64,000 bases of DNA from Actinomycetales bacterium (GTDB lineage Bacteria; Actinomycetota; Actinomycetes; S36-B12; UBA5976), in assembly GCA_027484085.1 (NCBI GenBank), contig JAIXQF010000001.1, positions 130,742 through 194,741 on the forward strand, written 5' to 3'. Made by a program: the position numbers and the translations under genes. The notes under the pieces are model-generated. The model made no database searches. It was not told where the DNA came from and was given only the letters and a program-made list of their open reading frames with translations. This document shows, one piece after another, positions 19,048 through 28,520 of the stretch; positions within the stretch are counted from its first letter, which is position 1; each line of letters begins with the position of its first letter.

Positions 19048-20067
19048 TTAGTTGCCCCAAAGCCATTTTGCTGGATTGATGAATTCGCCGTCTTTGGTTA
19101 CTTCGAAATGTAAATGAGGTCCAGTTGTATTTCCAGATGTGCCAGATTTTCCAATTTCTTGCCCGGCAGCAACTTCACCAGATGTGTAAGTCATCTTGGA
19201 TAGATGATTGTAAGTAGTGATGTAGCCACTGCCATGGTCGACTTGGATGCGGTATCCGTAGGCACCTTCCCAGCTGGCTGAGATGATAGTTCCGTTGGCG
19301 GCTGCTACTACTGAAGTTCCTGTTTTAACTCTAAAGTCAAGGCCAGTGTGCCAACCGCCCGACCAAATTCTTCCGCGCTGACCGTAACGAGCACTTAGTT
19401 CGTAGTTGGATTTAATTGGTTCAGTAATTACACCAAGTTGTCTAGCTAATTCTTTTTTACTTGCGACCGATTCTCTTCGGGCCTGCTCTTGCCTGATCAA
19501 TTCTTTTGATTTCTTTTCAGCGGCAACTAAAGCGGCTGCAGCCTGTTCTTTTTCAAGAATGATGGCCTGCTGCTCAGCAAGTAAGACCTGGGCCTGCTGA
19601 TTCTTTTGTTCTTGGGCCTGGGAAATCAGAGTACTTAATTGGTCCGTAGATGCTGCAAGCGCTTGAAGCGACTTGCGCTCGACACCAGAAACGGTTGGTG
19701 TTACGTCGATTACGGCGTCAGGATCACTGGTTGGATCATCCGCAGTAGCTGCTGCCGCGATAACTTCGGCCTCAGCAAGTGTTTGGCGATCCTCGGATCG
19801 GCTAGCCGCCTGGGCGCGTGAAGTGCTGTTCTCGACAGTTACAGCTGGTTCCGCTGGACCCAAGGCCAGAACATTCGCCGCAGTCGTATCCAGAACTGAG
19901 ATGTCGCCGGATTGTGTAACGCCAGCGACGGTCGATCCTGAAGTGGCTACAACTGAGCTCATACCGGCAACGCTCATGAGCGCCCCAAGGTGTTTTCCAG
20001 AAACAAACTTCTTCTTAGGGGCAGCATGACGCGCAGCGCGATGACGACCGCGTGGTTCTGTGCTCAT
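19048..20067 (-). CDS. Secreted M23 peptidoglycan endopeptidase with coiled coil
   Basis: 339 residues. A basic N terminus (RGRHRAARHAAPKKK) precedes a hydrophobic stretch at about 28-48 that should serve as signal or anchor. A low-complexity linker follows, then a coiled coil rich in Gln, Ala and Glu (about 145-215), then a LytM/M23 domain. HTGLDF and HLHFEV near the end give the zinc ligands, and YGYRIQVDHGSGY is the conserved strand. Such proteins cut peptide cross-links or, when degenerate, activate amidases; here the metal motifs are intact. The start follows a TAGGGT -10 by seven bases. The gene is divergent from the tandem-repeat region before the mutase subunit. Confidence 0.9.
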   Translation of the reverse strand: MSTEPRGRHRAARHAAPKKKFVSGKHLGALMSVAGMSSVVATSGSTVAGVTQSGDISVLDTTAANVLALGPAEPAVTVENSTSRAQAASRSEDRQTLAEAEVIAAAATADDPTSDPDAVIDVTPTVSGVERKSLQALAASTDQLSTLISQAQEQKNQQAQVLLAEQQAIILEKEQAAAALVAAEKKSKELIRQEQARRESVASKKELARQLGVITEPIKSNYELSARYGQRGRIWSGGWHTGLDFRVKTGTSVVAAANGTIISASWEGAYGYRIQVDHGSGYITTYNHLSKMTYTSGEVAAGQEIGKSGTSGNTTGPHLHFEVTKDGEFINPAKWLWGN

Positions 20068-20074
20068 AGTTAAG

Positions 20075-20080
20075 ACCCTA
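20075..20080 (-). promoter_or_regulatory. -10 element TAGGGT of the M23 peptidase gene, leaderless
   Basis: On the minus strand TAGGGT is followed by seven bases (CTTAACT) and the ATG at 20067. Confidence 0.6.
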
Positions 20081-20240
20081 TCGCAAGCAAAAATGCTTAA
20101 GTTATAAGTCTTTTCTACCTGACTTTCGGCCCAATAGGAAATGAAAATGTGGTGTCAGTGACCAAAGTGACATAACCCACTCTGTTTTTCGCAGATATCC
20201 CAACATTTGCCAGAATTCGCCACTTTTCTCGAAATATCCG

Positions 20241-20404
20241 CAAATTGCGGGTAAACCGAATTTGCCTGTATTAATCCGAGGCAAATTGCAGGTTGAGCGA
20301 ATTTGCCTGTACTGATTCGAGACAAATTGCGGGTAAACCGAATTTGCCTGTACTGATTCGAGACAAATTGCGGGTAAACCGAATTTGCCTGTATTAATTA
20401 GGTG
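20241..20404 (+). repeat. Four tandem 41-bp repeats, each with an inverted repeat
   Basis: Units start at 20241, 20282, 20323 and 20364, a strict 41-base period. Each opens CAAATTGC and closes its first half with GAATTTGCCTGTA. CAAATT and AATTTG pair in every unit; in units 1, 3 and 4 an inner CGG/CCG extends the stem to nine pairs with one bulged G. Units 2 and 3 share the tail TACTGATTCGAGA, while 1 and 4 have TATTAAT. The last unit ends on the GTG start of the mutase subunit. The rest of the 336-base gap, 20068-20240, holds the peptidase promoter and nothing else I can name. A period not divisible by three argues against a coding repeat. Confidence 0.95.
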
Positions 20405-20808
20405 TGAGCCCAATCCGTATCGTTATCGCCAAGCCTGGTCTTGATGGTCATGATCGTGGTGCCAAAGTCATTGCCCGCGCGCTGCGTGATGCTGGATTTG
20501 AAGTTATTTATACCGGACTGCACCAAACTCCAGAACAAATTGTTCAGACAGCTATTCAGGAAGATGCCGATGCAATTGGCATGTCGATTCTCTCTGGCGC
20601 ACATTTAACGTTGTTTCCATCGGTTATCGCTCTCCTTGCAGAAAAAGGCGCCTCCGACATTGTTGTGTTTGGCGGTGGCGTGATTCCAACCGATGACGTA
20701 ACAGAGTTGCAAGATTTGGGTGTTGCACATGTATTCACACCAGGTACACCAATCGGTGACGTCGTGGAATGGGTTCGCGCCAACGTAGGTGTAACTAGCG
20801 TTCGATAG
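20404..20808 (+). CDS. Methylmalonyl-CoA mutase, cobalamin-binding subunit
   Basis: 134 residues forming only the B12 Rossmann domain. Asp14-Gly-His16-x-x-Gly19 (in [11 protein letters not shown]) is the DxHxxG motif whose His binds cobalt, and MSILSGAHL and VVFGGGVIP are the remaining cofactor loops. The catalytic barrel is a separate gene at 40713-42290, so the mutase is a two-subunit form with genes about 20 kb apart. The product succinyl-CoA is the substrate of SucCD, whose genes follow at once. The start is GTG 20404, directly on the end of the last tandem repeat, without a clear Shine-Dalgarno. Confidence 0.93.
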   Translation: MSPIRIVIAKPGLDGHDRGAKVIARALRDAGFEVIYTGLHQTPEQIVQTAIQEDADAIGMSILSGAHLTLFPSVIALLAEKGASDIVVFGGGVIPTDDVTELQDLGVAHVFTPGTPIGDVVEWVRANVGVTSVR

Positions 20809-20848
20809 AGTGTGAGTCACAAGCTAGCGAGAGAGTGACCCGCAAACC

Positions 20849-22024
20849 GTGGATCTATACGAATACCAAGCTAAAGAATTATTCGCCAAACATGGTGTGG
20901 CTGTTGTGCCAGGCAAAGTTTGCTTTACGCCAGAAGAAGCCGAAGCCGTAGCAACTGACATTGGGACAACGGTAGTTGTCAAAGCACAGGTTAAGACTGG
21001 TGGACGTGGTAAGGCCGGCGGCGTAAAGCTCGCAGACAATCCAAGTGATGCTAAGGACCGTGCGAAAGATATTCTTGGGTTAGACATTAAAGGACACATC
21101 GTCCACAAAGTTTTAGTGGCAGAAGCTGCAGACATCGCATCTGAGTATTACGTTTCATTTTTGCTAGATAGAACCAATCGAACATTTCTTGCCATGGCCA
21201 GCGTTGAAGGCGGCGTAGAAATTGAAGAGGTTGCTGTAAACAATCCAGATGCTTTAGCAATGATCCGTGTGGATGCGCTTGAAGGCTGCACGCTCGAAAA
21301 AGCAACAGAGATCGCCGATGCTGCAAAGTTCCCAGCCGAAGTCCGCGAGCAAGTTATCGAAATGCTCCAGAGCCTTTGGAAAGTCTTGGTCGAAGAAGAT
21401 GCCACATTGGTTGAAGTTAATCCGTTGGCAAAGATTTCAGATGGCAGAGTTCTTGCACTCGATGGAAAAGTTTCGTTGGATGACAACGCGCAATACCGTC
21501 ATGAAGCGCACTTGGCATTGATCGATAACGCCCAAACCGATCCAATTGAATTGCGTGCAAAAGAATTTGATTTGAACTACGTAAAACTGCAAGGTGAAGT
21601 TGGAATCATTGGCAACGGTGCCGGTCTTGTTATGTCTACCCTTGATGTGGTCGCCTATGCAGGCGAAGAGTTTGGTGGCGTTAAGCCGGCAAACTTCTTA
21701 GACATTGGCGGCGGCGCGAGTGCGCAGGTTATGGCTAATGGTCTAGACATTGTTCTAGGGGATCCAGAAGTTAAAGCGGTTTTCGTGAACGTGTTTGGTG
21801 GAATCACCGCGTGTGATGCAGTGGCTAATGGAATTGTTCAAGCTGTTGGAATGCTCGCCGAACGCGGGGAGCCAATCACTAAACCAATCGTGTGCCGAAT
21901 TGATGGCAACAATGCAATCGAAGGTCGCCGAATTCTTGATGAATCTGGAATCGCATTAATTGAACGTGTTGAAACTATGGATGACGCGGCCAGACGCGTT
22001 GCCCAACTAGCTGCAGGTAAGTAG
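20849..22024 (+). CDS. sucC: Succinyl-CoA ligase, beta subunit
   Basis: 391 residues with the ATP-grasp fold; the N-terminal [17 protein letters not shown] and [12 protein letters not shown] are the nucleotide region, and [12 protein letters not shown] with [11 protein letters not shown] lie in the CoA-ligase domain. With SucD it makes succinate and ATP or GTP from succinyl-CoA in the TCA cycle. GTG 20849 is the start after an AGCGAGAGAG stretch. It forms a unit with sucD (eight-base gap) and probably with the upstream mutase subunit. Confidence 0.96.
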   Translation: MDLYEYQAKELFAKHGVAVVPGKVCFTPEEAEAVATDIGTTVVVKAQVKTGGRGKAGGVKLADNPSDAKDRAKDILGLDIKGHIVHKVLVAEAADIASEYYVSFLLDRTNRTFLAMASVEGGVEIEEVAVNNPDALAMIRVDALEGCTLEKATEIADAAKFPAEVREQVIEMLQSLWKVLVEEDATLVEVNPLAKISDGRVLALDGKVSLDDNAQYRHEAHLALIDNAQTDPIELRAKEFDLNYVKLQGEVGIIGNGAGLVMSTLDVVAYAGEEFGGVKPANFLDIGGGASAQVMANGLDIVLGDPEVKAVFVNVFGGITACDAVANGIVQAVGMLAERGEPITKPIVCRIDGNNAIEGRRILDESGIALIERVETMDDAARRVAQLAAGK

Positions 22025-22032
22025 GACTTCTG

Positions 22033-22905
22033 ATGGCAATTTTTCTTAATGCAGATAGCAAAGTATTAGTTCAAGGAATGACTGGCTCGGAAGGCACCAA
22101 GCACACCCGCCGCATGGTGGCTAGTGGGACGAATGTGGTCGCTGGTGTTACACCAGGAAAAGGCGGTCAAGAAGTAGACGGCATTCCAGTATTCAACAAT
22201 GTCGGCGAAGCGATGGCTGCAACTGGCGCCAACGTATCGGTCGTTTTCGTTCCGCCTAAATTTGCTAAAGCCGCGGTTATCGAAGCGGTCGATGCAGAAA
22301 TTCCGCTATGTGTTGTAATCACTGAAGGAATCCCAGTGCATGACACTGCAGCATTTTTTCAATACTCCGAAAATTCCGGCAAGACCCGCTTAGTTGGACC
22401 AAACTGCCCTGGCTTGATCAGCCCAGGACTTTCAAACGCTGGAATCATTCCAGGTGACATCACGCAAAAGGGACGTATTGGCCTAGTCAGCAAGTCAGGC
22501 ACCCTTACCTACCAGATGATGTTTGAGTTAAGAGATCTTGGTTTTTCAAGCTGTGTTGGTATCGGTGGCGATCCGATTATTGGAACCTCGCACATTGACT
22601 GCCTTGCCGCATTTGAAGCTGATCCTGAAACCGACGTAATCGTGATGATTGGTGAAATTGGTGGCGATGCTGAAGAGCGGGCTGCTGCGTTCATCAAAGA
22701 CAACGTGACGAAGCCAGTAATTGGATATGTTGCAGGCTTCACGGCACCCGAAGGCAAGACCATGGGTCATGCTGGTGCGATCGTTTCGGGTTCCTCAGGT
22801 ACTGCTGCGGCAAAGAAAGATGCACTCGAAGCAGTTGGCGTTCGCGTAGGTAAAACTCCAAGTGAAGCAGCCAGACTTGTTCGGGAAGTTCTTACCAGTC
22901 TTTAA
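22033..22905 (+). CDS. sucD: Succinyl-CoA ligase, alpha subunit
   Basis: 290 residues, full length. It holds the CoA-binding Rossmann domain ([15 protein letters not shown]) and the phosphohistidine in [23 protein letters not shown] is the conserved central motif. It is co-transcribed with sucC. A weak hairpin (ATTCG/CGAAT) before a TTTTT run just after the stop may end the transcript. Confidence 0.96.
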   Translation: MAIFLNADSKVLVQGMTGSEGTKHTRRMVASGTNVVAGVTPGKGGQEVDGIPVFNNVGEAMAATGANVSVVFVPPKFAKAAVIEAVDAEIPLCVVITEGIPVHDTAAFFQYSENSGKTRLVGPNCPGLISPGLSNAGIIPGDITQKGRIGLVSKSGTLTYQMMFELRDLGFSSCVGIGGDPIIGTSHIDCLAAFEADPETDVIVMIGEIGGDAEERAAAFIKDNVTKPVIGYVAGFTAPEGKTMGHAGAIVSGSSGTAAAKKDALEAVGVRVGKTPSEAARLVREVLTSL

Positions 22906-22953
22906 TTCGTGTCGAATCAGTTATTTTTAGGCTGAACTGGGACGATTTTAAAT

Positions 22954-24231
22954 GTGAGTAACGATCTTCCTCGAAACCGACCAACAGGCGCCCCAAAGCG
23001 TCAGTGGCGTCGTCCAATTCCAGAAGATCACATTAATCATTACCCACCACTTCTTGCCGGAGCAATTGCTGCGGGAGTGGCTGTCGTAATTGGTTACATT
23101 TTCACTTTGGGTTTCATCATGGTCGCATGGCTTTTCGCTGCGCATGGAAACGAATCAACCCTGCAGGTACTTAGAGCTGCCGGGATGGCATGGCAGGTTT
23201 TGCATTTAGTTCCAATTGTTATTGGTACAACTACCATCGGAGTGCTGCCCTGGGGATTCTTAGTGGTTCCGGCAATCATTTTGTGGAAGGCAATGCACTG
23301 GGCATTGAAGAGCTCCCAACCAAGAACAGCTATTGAATTCTTTCGGGTTGCAATCTCGGTCTCACTTGTTTACGCAATTTGCACAGGGTTGGTTGGATTG
23401 ATTTCCTCGACTAGTGATCTGCGAACTAGCTTTTTATCTTCGGTTTTACACTCACTCGTAATCGCTCTAACCGTAACTTCTGTTTGCGTCATTTCATTTG
23501 CACCTTCTCGAACCATCTTGATCGATGCATTACCAAAACTAGTTGTCGATGGAATCAAGCCTGCATTAATTGCATTCGGACTTTTGTTTGTTGCAGGTTC
23601 ACTGTTGACCGCAATTGCTTTAATTTTGAATTGGCAGCAATTGCGAGCGGTCACAACTTTGATGGCGCCAGGGTTTATTGATGGCTTCTTCTTGACTTTG
23701 TTAGGTATTGGATATTTGCCAACTGTAAATGTTTGGGCGATGTCTTATTTATTGGGTCCAGGCATCACTCTTGGTGGTGGTGTTGTGAGCTTAGACAATG
23801 CCAGTCCCGGAGCGCTGCCAGCATTTCCGTTGCTTTCCATTTTGCCTAGTGAGTCCGCATCATTCGCGCCGTACTTCATTGTGATCCCGATCCTGATTGG
23901 CATAAGTATCTATTTGCTGATTCCTCGAGAAAGGTGGTCAGCGCAAGGCGATTCAATTGCTACCTCACTTACCTTTGTCGTGCGCTGGCGTGAATTGTTT
24001 ACGTTGTTCATTTCAATTGCCTTGTTCTCGATTCTGATATGGATTGCTGCTAGTGCCTCAAGTGGCCCACTTGGGAATGGATTCTTAAAGTTCATTGGCC
24101 CCGTCCCATCACAGATGGTGTTTGCGACGATCTCTGTTTGTGGCCTTTCCGCACTCCTAAGTTTCGTTTTGCCACGCACCGTAATGTCCTTACTTCACTA
24201 CCGGTCTAATCGAGAAGCCGATCCAAAATAG
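22954..24231 (+). CDS. DUF6350 multi-pass membrane protein
   Basis: 425 residues with about ten hydrophobic segments spread over residues 30-410 and a basic, Pro-rich N terminus of about 25 residues. The family is restricted to actinobacteria and sits between sucD and purN in many of them, which supports the call. Its function is unknown. GTG 22954 gives MSNDLPRNRP. The stop codon TAG forms part of the purN -10 element. Confidence 0.8.
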   Translation: MSNDLPRNRPTGAPKRQWRRPIPEDHINHYPPLLAGAIAAGVAVVIGYIFTLGFIMVAWLFAAHGNESTLQVLRAAGMAWQVLHLVPIVIGTTTIGVLPWGFLVVPAIILWKAMHWALKSSQPRTAIEFFRVAISVSLVYAICTGLVGLISSTSDLRTSFLSSVLHSLVIALTVTSVCVISFAPSRTILIDALPKLVVDGIKPALIAFGLLFVAGSLLTAIALILNWQQLRAVTTLMAPGFIDGFFLTLLGIGYLPTVNVWAMSYLLGPGITLGGGVVSLDNASPGALPAFPLLSILPSESASFAPYFIVIPILIGISIYLLIPRERWSAQGDSIATSLTFVVRWRELFTLFISIALFSILIWIAASASSGPLGNGFLKFIGPVPSQMVFATISVCGLSALLSFVLPRTVMSLLHYRSNREADPK

Positions 24232-24234
24232 ACT
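24229..24234 (+). promoter_or_regulatory. -10 element TAGACT of purN, overlapping the upstream stop codon
   Basis: The TAG stop of the membrane protein gene is the first half of TAGACT. Six bases later the GTG of purN begins, so purN should have its own leaderless transcript. Confidence 0.6.
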
Positions 24235-24240
24235 TGGCTA

Positions 24241-24813
24241 GTGTCGGATTTTCGCGTAGTTGTATTGGCCTCTGGAACGGGCACGCTGTTTTCGGCATTA
24301 GCAAATCAAGCGGACAAAATCGGAATTCAGATCGTTGGTCTGGTGACCGATGCTGAGGTTCCGGCATGTGATCGCGCCCGAGAATTAGACATTCCGGTAA
24401 CTGTAGTTCCGATGCTCGCCGATCGAGTTAAGTGGGATCAAAATCTTGCCACCGAGCTAAGTCGACTAAAGCCATCGCTAATCGTTTCGGCGGGATTTAT
24501 GAAGATTCTGGGTCCAGTTGTTTTGAGATTCCATCAAGGCAAAATAATCAACACCCACCCTGCGTTGCTGCCGAATTTCCCAGGTGCACATGCGGTGCGT
24601 GATGCATTGGCAGCTGGAGTTTCCGAGACGGGAACTACCATTCACTTTGTCGATGGTGGAGTTGATACTGGGGAAGTGATTGTCCAGGCCAGAGTTAAGG
24701 TTGAGTCAGGTGACACCGAAGATTCACTCCATGAGCGAATTAAACAAACAGAACGCGAACTCTTAATAGCTACGGTTAGTGACATTGCCCAAGGAAAGGT
24801 TGCTTTGAAATGA
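24241..24813 (+). CDS. purN: Phosphoribosylglycinamide formyltransferase
   Basis: 190 residues, the 10-formyl-THF-dependent GAR transformylase of purine synthesis. [14 protein letters not shown] is the N-terminal phosphate loop. [21 protein letters not shown] holds the catalytic Asn and His, and GVDTGEVI the catalytic Asp. The stop overlaps the purH start as ATGA, so both steps are coupled. The GTG start fits the TAGACT promoter. Confidence 0.96.
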   Translation: MSDFRVVVLASGTGTLFSALANQADKIGIQIVGLVTDAEVPACDRARELDIPVTVVPMLADRVKWDQNLATELSRLKPSLIVSAGFMKILGPVVLRFHQGKIINTHPALLPNFPGAHAVRDALAAGVSETGTTIHFVDGGVDTGEVIVQARVKVESGDTEDSLHERIKQTERELLIATVSDIAQGKVALK

Positions 24814-26381
24814 CGCAAACCCGCAAAGTCAGCCGAGCACTAATCAGCGTGTATGACAAAACTGGATTGACTGAATTGGCCGAAGGGCTTCATGCTGCCG
24901 GAGTGTCAATTGTTTCTACTGGCAGCACCGCAGCGAGTATCGCAGCACTTGGAATCCCAGTAACTGAAGTAAAAGACGTAACCGGATTTCCTGAGTCATT
25001 AGATGGTCGGGTAAAGACTCTGCACCCAAAGATTCATGGCGGCCTGCTTGCGGATCTCCGAAATCCTGATCACGTTTCACAACTATCGGAACTTGGGATC
25101 GAAGCATTTGAATTAGTTGTAGTAAACCTTTATCCGTTTGCCCAGACTGTGGCTTCCGGAGCAAGTATCGACGAATGTATTGAACAGATTGACATCGGTG
25201 GCCCAGCAATGGTGCGAGCCAGTGCAAAAAATCATGCAAATGTGGCCGTCGTAGTTGATCCTTCGTCCTATAAAGATGTTCTTGCAGCGGTAAACAATGA
25301 TGGGTTTACCAAACAGCAGCGTGTAGCACTCGCCACCTTGGCTTTTCAGCATGTCGCTCAATATGATGTGGCAGTTTCGAGTTGGTTAGCTTCAGTAGTT
25401 TTACCAGATGCGGATCCAAGTCAAGTTGGTTTCCCAGCTTGGTTTGGCGGTGTTTGGGAGCGCGCACAAACTTTGCGTTATGGCGAAAACCCGCATCAGG
25501 ATGCGACGCTTTATGTTGCAAAATTTGGTGAGTCAGGAATCGCACAAGCGGAACAACTCCATGGCAAAGAAATGTCATACAACAACTATGTTGATGCTGA
25601 TGCGGCTTATCGTGCTGCTTATGACCACAGTTCACCAACCGTTGCAATTATTAAGCACGCAAATCCATGCGGCATTGCAAGTGATGAAAATATTTCGCAG
25701 GCTTATGTGAAGGCAAATGCAACTGATCCGGTGTCGGCTTTCGGTGGCGTAATTGCCTCGAATCGTCCAGTCACTAAGGAAATGGCAAATGCCGTTTCTG
25801 AGGTGTTTACAGAAGTAATCGTTGCACCTGATTTTGCTGAAGATGCCTTGGTAATTCTTCGTGAAAAAGCAAACATTAGAATTCTGAAAATTGTTGCTCC
25901 AAGTGAAAATGTTCATACCGAGATGCGTCCAATTTCGGGTGGCATGCTTTTGCAATCGCAAGACAGATTTCAAAGTCCTGGCGATGACGTCGCTAATTGG
26001 AAACTAGTTTCGGGACCAGCAGCTGATCCTGAAACTTTGGCGGACTTAGAGTTTGCTTGGCATGCCTCAAGATGCGTTAAATCAAATGGAATTCTGCTTG
26101 CCAAGGATCTCGCTGCAGTCGGAATCGGAATGGGACAAGTTAACCGGGTAGATTCCGCTCGTTTGGCAGTCTTGCGTGCCGGTGAAGATCGAGCCAAAAA
26201 TAGCGTTGCTGCCAGTGACGCATTCTTCCCATTTGCCGATGGTCTTGAAATATTGCTCCAGGCAGGCGTCAAAGCTGTTGTGCAACCCGGTGGATCAGTC
26301 CGAGATGCAGAAGTAATTGCCACAGCAAATGAAGCTGGTATCACGATGTATTTCACTGGAACTAGACATTTCTTCCATTAA
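24810..26381 (+). CDS. purH: Bifunctional AICAR transformylase / IMP cyclohydrolase
   Basis: 523 residues, full length. The N-terminal MGS-like IMP cyclohydrolase domain has [14 protein letters not shown] and [11 protein letters not shown]. The C-terminal AICAR transformylase has KHANPCGIA and the end HPGG-like motif in [10 protein letters not shown]. It performs the last two steps to IMP, the substrate of guaB in this window. It overlaps purN by four bases. Confidence 0.97.
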   Translation: MTQTRKVSRALISVYDKTGLTELAEGLHAAGVSIVSTGSTAASIAALGIPVTEVKDVTGFPESLDGRVKTLHPKIHGGLLADLRNPDHVSQLSELGIEAFELVVVNLYPFAQTVASGASIDECIEQIDIGGPAMVRASAKNHANVAVVVDPSSYKDVLAAVNNDGFTKQQRVALATLAFQHVAQYDVAVSSWLASVVLPDADPSQVGFPAWFGGVWERAQTLRYGENPHQDATLYVAKFGESGIAQAEQLHGKEMSYNNYVDADAAYRAAYDHSSPTVAIIKHANPCGIASDENISQAYVKANATDPVSAFGGVIASNRPVTKEMANAVSEVFTEVIVAPDFAEDALVILREKANIRILKIVAPSENVHTEMRPISGGMLLQSQDRFQSPGDDVANWKLVSGPAADPETLADLEFAWHASRCVKSNGILLAKDLAAVGIGMGQVNRVDSARLAVLRAGEDRAKNSVAASDAFFPFADGLEILLQAGVKAVVQPGGSVRDAEVIATANEAGITMYFTGTRHFFH

Positions 26382-26441
26382 GCAAAAGCAATTTTCTGCA
26401 TCCCACCGCAGACCAAGATTCAGTGGCAAGATGGGCAAGTT

Positions 26442-26714
26442 ATGAAAACTTTTGTGAAGCAGCAGTGGCCAATCTTGAGTGTTTACTTTGGAATCCTGGC
26501 ATCGCTAACTGTCGTCATCTTTGTTGATTTTCGGTTTGGCGCAATCCTGCTTTCGCTGAGCTTTTTACTAGCTTTTTTGTTGCGATTGCGGTTGCCCGAT
26601 TCAACTGCCGGTCTACTCGTAATCCGAAGGCGTCGAGTAGATCTAACGGTTTTAGCAACGCTAGGAACTTCTCTATTGATTTTGGCACTTGTTGTCCCAC
26701 AAGGAAGTAAGTAA
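26442..26714 (+). CDS. DUF3017 small membrane protein
   Basis: 90 residues with three hydrophobic segments (about 10-28, 32-47 and 68-84) separated by a basic loop (VIRRRRVD). It fits the actinobacterial DUF3017 family, often found just after purH, of unknown function. The next gene starts immediately after its stop. Confidence 0.75.
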   Translation: MKTFVKQQWPILSVYFGILASLTVVIFVDFRFGAILLSLSFLLAFLLRLRLPDSTAGLLVIRRRRVDLTVLATLGTSLLILALVVPQGSK

Positions 26715-27686
26715 ATGACTCTCAACTCAGCAATCCAAGAAAAAGTGAAGCTATCTCATATCGCAATCACTTTCATAGCCTCTGTAATCATTACGGCTCA
26801 GTCATCAATTAATAGTGAACTAAACACCTACACCGAGAACGCATTGATCACTGCGCTGATCAACTTCACCACTGGTTTGATACTTCTGGCTTTAATGATG
26901 ATTTTTAGTCGGCCAATTAGACAAGGTTTCATTAGCATCCCAAGATTGGTGCGCGAAGGAAAACTTAAGCGCTGGCAATTGTTCGGCGGACTTTCTGGTG
27001 CCTTCTTTGTTGCCAGCCAAAGCAGCTTGGTACAAGTTGTCGGAGTAGCAATCTTTACTGTGGCTGCAGTAGCTGGCCAAACGTCGGCAGCACTACTTGT
27101 CGATAAATCGGGAATCGGACCTGCAGGCAAACAACCTGTAACGCTGATGCGAGTTGGCGCAGCAATTCTAGGCATCGTTGGAGTTTTGGTTTCGGTTCTT
27201 GGTCAGGACTCAGCCGGCGAGTTTGCATTTGGCGCGGTATTGATTTCGTTCGCAGCTGGCGCACTCGTTGCAACTCAGCCGGCACTAAATGGACAGATTG
27301 CAAATCAGACTGGACAGCCAGCCGCAGCAACTCTGGTGAATTTCATTGTTGGATTCGTAACCCTAGTAATTGTTTACGGCGTTAAGCAGCAAGTAAGCCC
27401 ACAAGGATTTATCGTGCCGCCTATGCCTTGGGAGAATCCAATCATTTGGCTGGGTGGACCATTTGGTGTGCTCTTTGTTTTAACCGCTGCATTTATGGCA
27501 AAGACTCTTGGCGTATTTCTGTTTACCCTTACCTCAGTAGTTGGCCAACTCTCGGGTGCAATCTTGATGGATGTGCTCTTCCCAACAGCTACGACAAACA
27601 TTACGTGGCAGCTAATTCTTGGTATTTCAATTACCGGCGCAGCAGTAGTGCTAGCCAGCAACAAAAAGAAAACTAAGAACCTGTAA
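26715..27686 (+). CDS. DMT-superfamily transporter, duplicated DUF606/YdcZ domains
   Basis: 323 residues with ten predicted helices in two homologous halves; both begin with a similar Gln-Ser/Pro-x-x-N-x-x motif (AQSSINSEL and TQPALNGQI), the mark of the DUF606 type. Small-molecule transport is expected but the substrate is unknown. It directly follows the DUF3017 gene with no gap. Its last 14 bases overlap the end of the convergent HAD gene. Confidence 0.82.
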   Translation: MTLNSAIQEKVKLSHIAITFIASVIITAQSSINSELNTYTENALITALINFTTGLILLALMMIFSRPIRQGFISIPRLVREGKLKRWQLFGGLSGAFFVASQSSLVQVVGVAIFTVAAVAGQTSAALLVDKSGIGPAGKQPVTLMRVGAAILGIVGVLVSVLGQDSAGEFAFGAVLISFAAGALVATQPALNGQIANQTGQPAAATLVNFIVGFVTLVIVYGVKQQVSPQGFIVPPMPWENPIIWLGGPFGVLFVLTAAFMAKTLGVFLFTLTSVVGQLSGAILMDVLFPTATTNITWQLILGISITGAAVVLASNKKKTKNL

Positions 27687-28368
27687 CTGCTGAGGTAAAT
27701 GACTTCATGTCAGGGAATACCTGGTCTGGCGATGCGCTAGCCGCTGGAGCAGCTCCATTTCCACGTCGACTTATGTGAATCGTTGTCATCCCAATACTTT
27801 TTGCGGGTGCATGATCATGGAAAAGACTTTGCGCAACGTGCAGAATTTTATCCTTCGGAATGTTGAGATTTCGCTCAACTTTTTCATGCGCAAAGTGAAA
27901 GTTTTGAATGTTGGGTTTGTATGAACCGACTTGTTGGGCAGTAACAACTTCATCGAACTTAATGCCAAGCCGTTCAGCTGAAGCTGCGAATAGATCATCG
28001 TCACAATTAGTAATCACTACTAACTTGAAGCGCTTTTGAAGTTCAACTAGCGCATCATTTGAATCAGGAAATGCTGGCCAATCAACAACGCTGCCACCGA
28101 ACTGCTCTTCTTGTTCTGGGGTAGTAGTAATCCCGCGCGCTTCCGCAAGCATCCGCAAAGTCAATCCGAGAACTTGGCGATATCCTTTGTACGGGACCTC
28201 AGCATTGTGTTCATGAGTTGAAAACTCACTTAACAGTTCACTGTCTGTTGCAGCTTCAACGTCTGAGCCAAGAGCTGCTCGAATCCCGGCGAGAATTCCA
28301 GATTCCCAGTCGATAAGAGTCCCGTAGCAATCGAAAGTTAACGCCTCATAAGCCTGGTAGTCGACCAT
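27673..28368 (-). CDS. HAD-superfamily hydrolase, type II haloacid dehalogenase-like
   Basis: 231 residues. FDCYGTLIDWE near the N terminus holds the nucleophilic Asp and second Asp position replaced by Tyr, as in haloacid dehalogenases; VVITNCDDD is motif II, and the Lys of SYKPNIQNF motif III. The ATG 28368 has a perfect GGAGG six bases upstream, so a longer reading from 28431 is rejected. It could dehalogenate 2-haloacids, but many relatives act on phosphates. It is divergent from mdh across 152 bases that hold repeats and a palindrome. Confidence 0.85.
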   Translation of the reverse strand: MVDYQAYEALTFDCYGTLIDWESGILAGIRAALGSDVEAATDSELLSEFSTHEHNAEVPYKGYRQVLGLTLRMLAEARGITTTPEQEEQFGGSVVDWPAFPDSNDALVELQKRFKLVVITNCDDDLFAASAERLGIKFDEVVTAQQVGSYKPNIQNFHFAHEKVERNLNIPKDKILHVAQSLFHDHAPAKSIGMTTIHISRRGNGAAPAASASPDQVFPDMKSFTSAVTGS

Positions 28369-28416
28369 TGAATCCTCCAAAAACGAATTGATAAACGCTG
28401 TGAAGAGTACTTTACC

Positions 28417-28496
28417 TTGCCCAAGATCCAAGATCCTTGATCCAGATTCGGGCTAAAGTGCAAAAGGACTAAGATTTAACTGTCTTGACGTCAAGA
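28417..28496 (+). promoter_or_regulatory. Candidate operator region between the HAD gene and mdh
   Basis: A perfect 14-base palindrome TCTTGACGTCAAGA (28483-28496) lies 24 bases before the mdh ATG. About 50 bases upstream, near 28421-28442, AAGATCC occurs twice, followed by TTGATCC, i.e. related half-sites. The palindrome is in the right place to block or modulate mdh transcription. The regulator is unknown. Confidence 0.45.
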
Positions 28497-28520
28497 TACT
28501 TTTACCCAAAGGAATTTCTC

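Noticed and set aside
20241-20404. CRISPR array
   Set aside because: The units are contiguous and near-identical over their whole length; there are no unique spacers and no cas genes in the window.
20102-20413. A long minus-strand reading frame across the tandem repeats
   Set aside because: The 41-base period shifts frame in each copy, so no repeated peptide is kept, and the frame runs over the start of the mutase subunit gene.
20811-20821. TGTGAGTCACA palindrome before sucC as a CRP site
   Set aside because: The half-sites are separated by one base instead of six, so it does not fit the CRP/GlxR pattern.
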